This document shows, in pieces, positions 60,801 through 64,000 of a DNA stretch of 64,000 nt. Each line of letters opens with the position of its first letter. Position 1 is the stretch's first letter. The translations under genes and the position numbers were made by a program. Below the pieces are notes generated by a model. The model was not told the origin of the DNA, searched no databases, and saw only the letters and a program-made list of their open reading frames with translations. This stretch comes from CBDFMR01 sp965249765 (lineage in GTDB: Bacteria; Bacteroidota; Bacteroidia; Chitinophagales; Saprospiraceae), in assembly GCA_965249765.1 (NCBI GenBank), contig CBDFMR010000005.1, positions 1,488,001-1,552,000 of the forward strand. The letters run 5' to 3'.

Positions 60801-63282
60801 TGGAACAAATCTCGGATCTGGTTGGACTGCCGATGACACAAATTTTTCTTCCGGTAATTATGATGTAGTGATCAGTCTTGGTCCTTATGCTATATCGGAT
60901 GGGGCACTTTCCTTTGTGATAGAAGACGTGGGAGATAGTGACTGCTTTATACAAGTGGATGTGCCACTCCCACGGTCTTGCTCTGACAACTGTCAAATTA
61001 CAGTTCTTTCTTCTGAAATTGGAATTTGCGATGACAATAATACTGGAACCATTGATAGTGATGATATCTATAATGTTACGATCAACGTAGATGAGTCAAA
61101 TACAGCTCCGGGTAGTCAATATACGGTGACATGGAATGCAATGACTCGGGGTCCATTTGACTATAATACAGACCATGTCATTACGGGATTACCAGCCGAT
61201 GGCAGTAATATCACGTTGACAATTGTGGATGCATCAGGCAATTGCCAGACAACTTTAGATGTCACGCAGGTTTCATGCTCGTCCTGTGACCAAACAGTGG
61301 ATGCTGGTACTGACCAGACCATCGATTGTAGTACTCCCGAGGTGACCATCATTACCAATTTATTAGAGATACCAACAACGTACAACTGGACAGGACCTTC
61401 AGGATTCACGAACGACCAGAGGTCATTTATAACTTCCACAGATGGGACCTATTGTGTGACCGTGACATTTGATAACTTCTGTACGGCTACAGATTGCACA
61501 GCGGTCATTGCAGGTGCAAGTTTACCAGTTGCGGATCCAGGAGCAAATCAGACCATAACATGTACAAACCTAATGGTAACCTTGGGTGGCCCCCTGACCA
61601 CAACAGGATCTGGAATAACGTATGAGTGGAAGGATGAAGCTGGAATTATCGTTTCGACGGATCAATTCTTTACTAGTAATATTCTAGGAACATATTTCTT
61701 TCAGGTTATTAATGGAGGATGTGCTTCTACTATTCAATCTGTCACAGTTATTGACGGAACGACAGTACCATCAGCCGTCATCTATACCGACCCAGGAAAC
61801 GTGATCAACTGTCTGGTTTCCTCTGTTCTATTGACCACTGATGAAGAAACAGACGTCACCTATACATGGATATTGACAGATGGGTCAATTGAAGCTGATT
61901 CAATAATTATATTAGTAGGAGGAGAAGTGATTCTTGTTGCATTAGATACCATTACAGGATGCAATAATCAAAGTGCCATTCAGATTGGTGACTTCATAGA
62001 ATACCCGATCATTGACATAGCTAGCGTAGATCCACTTACTTGCACGATCCCGACCACGACCATCAATGCGACCGCTTCTCAGTCTGGTACTAGCATTGTC
62101 TATCAATGGTATGACAGCAACTTTAATCCTATTGTTGGGGGGACGTCAAGCACCTTGGATGTCGCCTCGCCCGATACGTACTACTTTGAAGCAAGAGATG
62201 GTGACAACGGATGTACCAATGTAGATACTGTAATTGTATTATCAGAGATAGACTATCCACTAGCTGATGCTGGCGAGAATGTCACCATTAGGTGTAGTGA
62301 TACTGATATCTCACTCAATGGAACTGGCTCTGAGATGGGAAGTACGATCCACTACAATTGGAGCAGTCTTGACGGCAACAATATCATCAGTGGAAATACA
62401 ACAATACCGTCAGTTGATGAAGCAGGTTGGTATTTCTTAGAGGTTAGCAATGGTGACAATGGGTGTGCTTCCATTGACTCTGTATTGGTGCAGGAAAATA
62501 TGAATATGCCTGAGGTAGATGAGATCATCGTTCTTCATCCAAGTTGTTTTGGGGATACTGGTGGTGTGATAGATATTAGCATCATGGGAGGTACTCCTGA
62601 GTATCAGTACTCGATCAACGGTGGTGCTTTCACTAGCGGATCGACATTCTCTAACATTGGTGGAGGGACTTACGACATTGTAGTAGAAGATCAGGATGGT
62701 TGCGTATTGGATACATCAATTGTCTTGACTGCACCTCAAGAACTCACCCTTGAGATCATAGGAGATTTTGAAATTGACTTGGGAGAGAGCACCATACTGG
62801 AAGGTGTAACAAACATATCAGCTAGTGAAATAGCTTCCATTGAATGGACTCCTGCAGATAATCTCAACTGTCCAGGATGCCTAATCACAGAAGCCAACCC
62901 AGGAGAAACTACGCTATATTTATTGACATTAATAGATGCCAATGGTTGTGAGATTAGTGAATCAGAAGTAATCTCAGTTTCTACAGATGTAGATATCTTT
63001 GTTCCAACAATATTTTCACCCAATGGGGATCAGGTCAATGATAATTTTACTGTATTCTCTAAAGACAATGTACGAGAGATCAAAAGGATTTTGATATTCG
63101 ATCGATGGGGCGAGCGGGTATTCTCTAACTTTGACTTTCAGTCGAATGATCCATCATTAGGATGGGATGGTTCATTCGAGGGAGTAAATGTGGTCCAAGG
63201 TGTATATGTTTACCTCATAGAATACAAACTCATCAATGGTCAAATTAGGCAATTGATCGGCGATGTGACTATCGTAAGATAG
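54814..63282 (+). CDS. Giant surface protein with lamin-tail, repeat modules and T9SS sorting domain
   Basis: 2,822 residues. A signal sequence (about 1-26) precedes a lamin-tail-like domain (about 28-130, GLIVNEVSQG, KEWVELVV). Paired Ig/PKD-like regions follow (about 430-720). Thirteen copies of a 77-79-residue module (C..Y.LP.ITG.NL.G.E.Y) fill about 720-1349 and 1512-1892. A SprB-like repeat is at about 2568-2650 (FGDTGGVIDISIMGGTPEYQYSINGG). The last 95 residues (IFSPNGDQVNDNF ... DRWGERVF ... GWDGSFEG) are the gliding-motility-associated sorting domain for type IX secretion. It should be exported and displayed at the cell surface, perhaps for adhesion or gliding. Confidence 0.88.
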   Translation: MDLMDFMRRYCYFALCILTMQLSSYGQGLIVNEVSQGTGGLKEWVELVVVGSPCATVDIRGWVIDDNNGLFTSCPPNAEHGALAGVGLNKGHIRFKNHADWAEVPVGTVILLYAWEPGVPNAQAEIFPLTVDYDDADCDFLRVVPINAASFAHLEQSNTLPIFASGGSCAQNRTCPNGTATPGNPSYGGTYVNVGNQSFVGNISIPVSGVIGLRNGGDAFQVRNPSYAYFHGFSWGSGDGGSCGMAPTLTGGPDNLHISATGAANNAYQFQNIISDDYRVVGNFAKVTASTSQSPGEANSCANAQWIASLRYPPDDEFSDGSGACVTSDPTTYMVCEGETIDLELTGCESDTYSWISNNTSIVSISGMTTTQSTTILGVSVGTTTVDVTAILNNTNLGTFAGCPLTTEETYSFTVEVTPADVPTLSPIGSFCESDMAVGLNISQDGYTGSWSGLGVTGNTFDPRSAGSGGSPHTLTFTPDPMQCAIANTLMVVVLPNVTPILTSLGPFCDSDLSFPLITTQDGINGNWSGPGVTGNAFDPGTAGAGGSPHTLTFTPLAGQCASPNSMMVTVEEAPDAGTNGTLTLCEGDALSEAILLGSLGGTPDGGETWSPGVPGTAMADATYTYTVSGISPCMNAMATVMLTVNTPPDAGTNGALTLCAGDGLSEAILFDELGGTPDGGGTWSPGVPGTATADDTYTYTVTGTSPCLNASAMVQLIVHANPDVDDITDVVMCNSYTLPAITGTNLSGNEAYWTGPNGTGTQYIAGQMITADITLFIYDESGTMPNCSDEESFMIDITPPPSLDAVMNVIECGSYTLPTITGMNLTGSESYYDGPGGTGMQYTVGQSITSSIGTMYIYNGMTGCEDEESFSITINTSPDIDDITDVVMCNSYTLPAITGTNLSGNEAYWTGPNGTGTQYIAGQMITADITLFINDDSGTMPNCSDEESFNITIAPPPDLDPVSNVISCDLYVLPVITGSNLTGGQLYYDGPGGIGTSFGPGQVITSSIATLFVYDGTVDCDDEESFSITINSTPVIDDMSNVTACQNYTLPLITGFNLTGNEAYYTAPNGGGMSFSSGQVITNDITLFIYDETGTTPNCADDESFTITINEPPNLDVPPNVSECDLYILPGISGSNLTGSENYFSGPGGTGIPYFVGQMITSTIPVIYVYDGVLDCGDEESFSITIFPSPSVEDILDQTICDSYQLPMITGLNLSGNESYWTQSGGMGNKFFAGQMITSSQTLFIYDETGSMPNCFSEESFSITINISPDVDDLSNVAQCESYELPPITGINLTGSESYWTGPNGTGMQLSPGDMVTEDNTLFIYNETGTSPNCSGEEIFFVAIFDQPNAGVDVSSSVCEGIILDLTTVLSGADVGGVFTDDSGTRALSGNNFNTTGLAGATYQFTYELTAQPPCLDDKSILMITVVTSVSAGNDNSESTCKGNMIDLFTLLDGADAGGSFTDDDGTGALVGSVFNTTGFGGGSFDFSYNIGDGVICPEDEAIITVNVFDNIDINNPGDVAECGSYILPTIVGVNLTGGEAYFDAPMGMGNQYDAGDMITVSITLYLYDSNRNCEDQEELNISITDSPLLDNPGNQQACGSYTLPLITGSDLTGAEAYYDAPLGMGNQYTEGNMIFADVTLYIYDGAPGCDDETSFIVDINDLPDIDGMPNVVQCGQYILPDITGTNLTGNESFWSQSGGAGTQYLEGDIISGDILLYIYDGVVGCEDQESFTIDISPAPEIIEIADLTECDEVTLPIITGSNLTGNESYWTMSGGTGIQYFDGDLIDANITLYLYDGFPSCDDQDTVSIAIATTSTVDDLADVIECGQFILPEITGTNLSGNEAYYDITGGAGIMYLEGDVITSSILLFIYDGAAGCDSEESVSIVINLPIDELFTITTSYCIDDTPDVLPGTSDNGITGTWLPTSIATDAAGMSDYIFTPDADQCANSYTLTVTINDCNCIIDIPVVSNIQCDDNGTDTDPSDDIYTFDIIVTGTNLGSGWTADDTNFSSGNYDVVISLGPYAISDGALSFVIEDVGDSDCFIQVDVPLPRSCSDNCQITVLSSEIGICDDNNTGTIDSDDIYNVTINVDESNTAPGSQYTVTWNAMTRGPFDYNTDHVITGLPADGSNITLTIVDASGNCQTTLDVTQVSCSSCDQTVDAGTDQTIDCSTPEVTIITNLLEIPTTYNWTGPSGFTNDQRSFITSTDGTYCVTVTFDNFCTATDCTAVIAGASLPVADPGANQTITCTNLMVTLGGPLTTTGSGITYEWKDEAGIIVSTDQFFTSNILGTYFFQVINGGCASTIQSVTVIDGTTVPSAVIYTDPGNVINCLVSSVLLTTDEETDVTYTWILTDGSIEADSIIILVGGEVILVALDTITGCNNQSAIQIGDFIEYPIIDIASVDPLTCTIPTTTINATASQSGTSIVYQWYDSNFNPIVGGTSSTLDVASPDTYYFEARDGDNGCTNVDTVIVLSEIDYPLADAGENVTIRCSDTDISLNGTGSEMGSTIHYNWSSLDGNNIISGNTTIPSVDEAGWYFLEVSNGDNGCASIDSVLVQENMNMPEVDEIIVLHPSCFGDTGGVIDISIMGGTPEYQYSINGGAFTSGSTFSNIGGGTYDIVVEDQDGCVLDTSIVLTAPQELTLEIIGDFEIDLGESTILEGVTNISASEIASIEWTPADNLNCPGCLITEANPGETTLYLLTLIDANGCEISESEVISVSTDVDIFVPTIFSPNGDQVNDNFTVFSKDNVREIKRILIFDRWGERVFSNFDFQSNDPSLGWDGSFEGVNVVQGVYVYLIEYKLINGQIRQLIGDVTIVR

Positions 63283-63364
63283 CATTATCACTCCTTCAGT
63301 ATTTCAGATACAGGTCATGTATTTCGATGATTTGGTATGTCTTTAAAGATTAAATTTGCTGATC

Positions 63365-64000
63365 TTGAATAAGTCCGAAAAATACGTTTCTGTTATCCTT
63401 CCATTGGCAATTCCCAAGACCTACACTTATATAGTTCCAGAGCACTTGCTGGATAAAGTGAGTTTTGGTAAAAGAGTAGAAGTACAATTGAGGAATAAGC
63501 TTTATTCTGCATTGGTTGTGGAGTTTCCCGAAGAAGTGGACACTACGCATAAGCTAAAGCATATAATTTCGGTGCTTGATAATACTCCCATCATCACCGA
63601 ATCGCAGTTTGAGCTTTGGGCATGGATATCAAAGTACTATATGAGTACGATAGGGGAGGTGATGAATGTAGCGCTTCCATCTGGACTAAAACTCAATTCT
63701 GAAACCAAGATAATATCCAATGCAGATTACGATGATCTCCAGCAAGAGTTAACTGATGATGAATACTTAGTTGTAGAGGCCGTTTCAATACAGAATGAAC
63801 TAAGCATTGATCAGATCAGAGAGATACTAAATAAGAAGACCGTCTATCCGGTAATTCATTCCTTGCTATCCATGTCGATAATTCTGATCAAAGAGGAATT
63901 ACAACAAGGTTACAAACCAAGAATGACTTCTCATGTAAAGGTTGCGGATTTTTATTTGGCATCGGACAAAAATATGACGACTGCTTTTGATGCAATCGGC
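63365..64000 (+). CDS. priA: Primosomal protein N' (PriA helicase), N-terminal part
   Basis: The frame runs off the window end, so 212 residues are present. The start is a TTG at 63365, the only reasonable start near VSVILPLAIPKTYTYIVPEHL, which is the PriA 3'-end DNA-binding domain. FELWAWISKYYMSTIGEVMNVALPSGLK is also a family line. The helicase motifs lie beyond the window. PriA restarts stalled replication forks. It follows the giant surface gene by 82 bases on the same strand. Confidence 0.85.
   Translation, partial: MNKSEKYVSVILPLAIPKTYTYIVPEHLLDKVSFGKRVEVQLRNKLYSALVVEFPEEVDTTHKLKHIISVLDNTPIITESQFELWAWISKYYMSTIGEVMNVALPSGLKLNSETKIISNADYDDLQQELTDDEYLVVEAVSIQNELSIDQIREILNKKTVYPVIHSLLSMSIILIKEELQQGYKPRMTSHVKVADFYLASDKNMTTAFDAIG

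Noticed and set aside
56229..61439. Several antisense open frames under the giant surface protein gene
   Set aside because: They are shadows of a repetitive + strand gene with strong domain evidence; none has a family motif.

Overview
The window is a piece of a Bacteroidota chromosome, most likely a Saprospiria/Cytophagia-type marine or soil gliding relative. The signs are a 2,822-residue surface protein ending in a type IX secretion (gliding-motility C-terminal) sorting domain, a TTTG / TAnnTTTG promoter in front of the initiator tRNA, YidC with a large periplasmic domain, and generally low G+C, AT-rich intergenic DNA. The exact genus cannot be read from the sequence.

Layout. (1) 1-10415: a polysaccharide biosynthesis island: an epimerase tail and a methyltransferase on the + strand, then a long - strand operon with a Mig-14-like acyltransferase, a cytidylate kinase/PEP-enzyme fusion, a radical SAM gene split by an IS903-type element, a DNA methyltransferase, three glycosyltransferases and a PIG-L deacetylase. 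(2) 10694-14856: a group II intron that was itself hit by an IS1634-family element, which left a 436-bp exact direct repeat. (3) 14866 to about 39165: the most interesting region, an integron-like array of at least 11 gene cassettes, all read toward lower coordinates and separated by 12 attC-like inverted-repeat sites with AAC/GTT cores. Cargo, from the distal to the recombinase-proximal end: formyltransferase plus polysaccharide deacetylase, two unknown membrane genes, HigBA toxin-antitoxin, a repeat lipoprotein, a type IIG restriction enzyme with a partner, a complete type I restriction system (about 9 kb), a TOPRIM protein, a 648-bp ORF-less cassette, a small redox cassette, an FMN reductase, a second identical copy of the ORF-less cassette, and a final ORF-less segment with a large folded element. 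(4) 39213-40325: a tyrosine recombinase at the head of the array, reading in the same direction as the cassettes, without the insertion that marks IntI integrases, and with an inverted repeat bearing the same TAACGG/CCGTTA core in its promoter region. (5) 40483-64000: mostly core genome: a zinc-ribbon gene, a decayed surface protein, a coiled-coil/PspA-like trio, gpsA, yidC, initiator tRNA, an nfeD-flotillin operon, msrA, an acyltransferase, lysS, the giant T9SS protein and the start of priA.

The argument for a cassette array comes from the sequence. For nearly every cassette, the 8-10 bases that start it (GTTN...) are repeated as the reverse complement in the R'' box at its own 3' end, the relation expected when a circular cassette carries one attC. 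The two identical 648-bp cassettes have identity that stops within a base or two of these GTT cores. Defence (two restriction systems, a TOPRIM protein, a toxin-antitoxin) and surface-modification genes dominate the cargo. Mobile elements (two IS903-like copies, the intron, the IS1634-like element) have accumulated at the distal end. Whether this recombinase moves these cassettes is inference from position and shared core sequence, and novelty could not be checked here.
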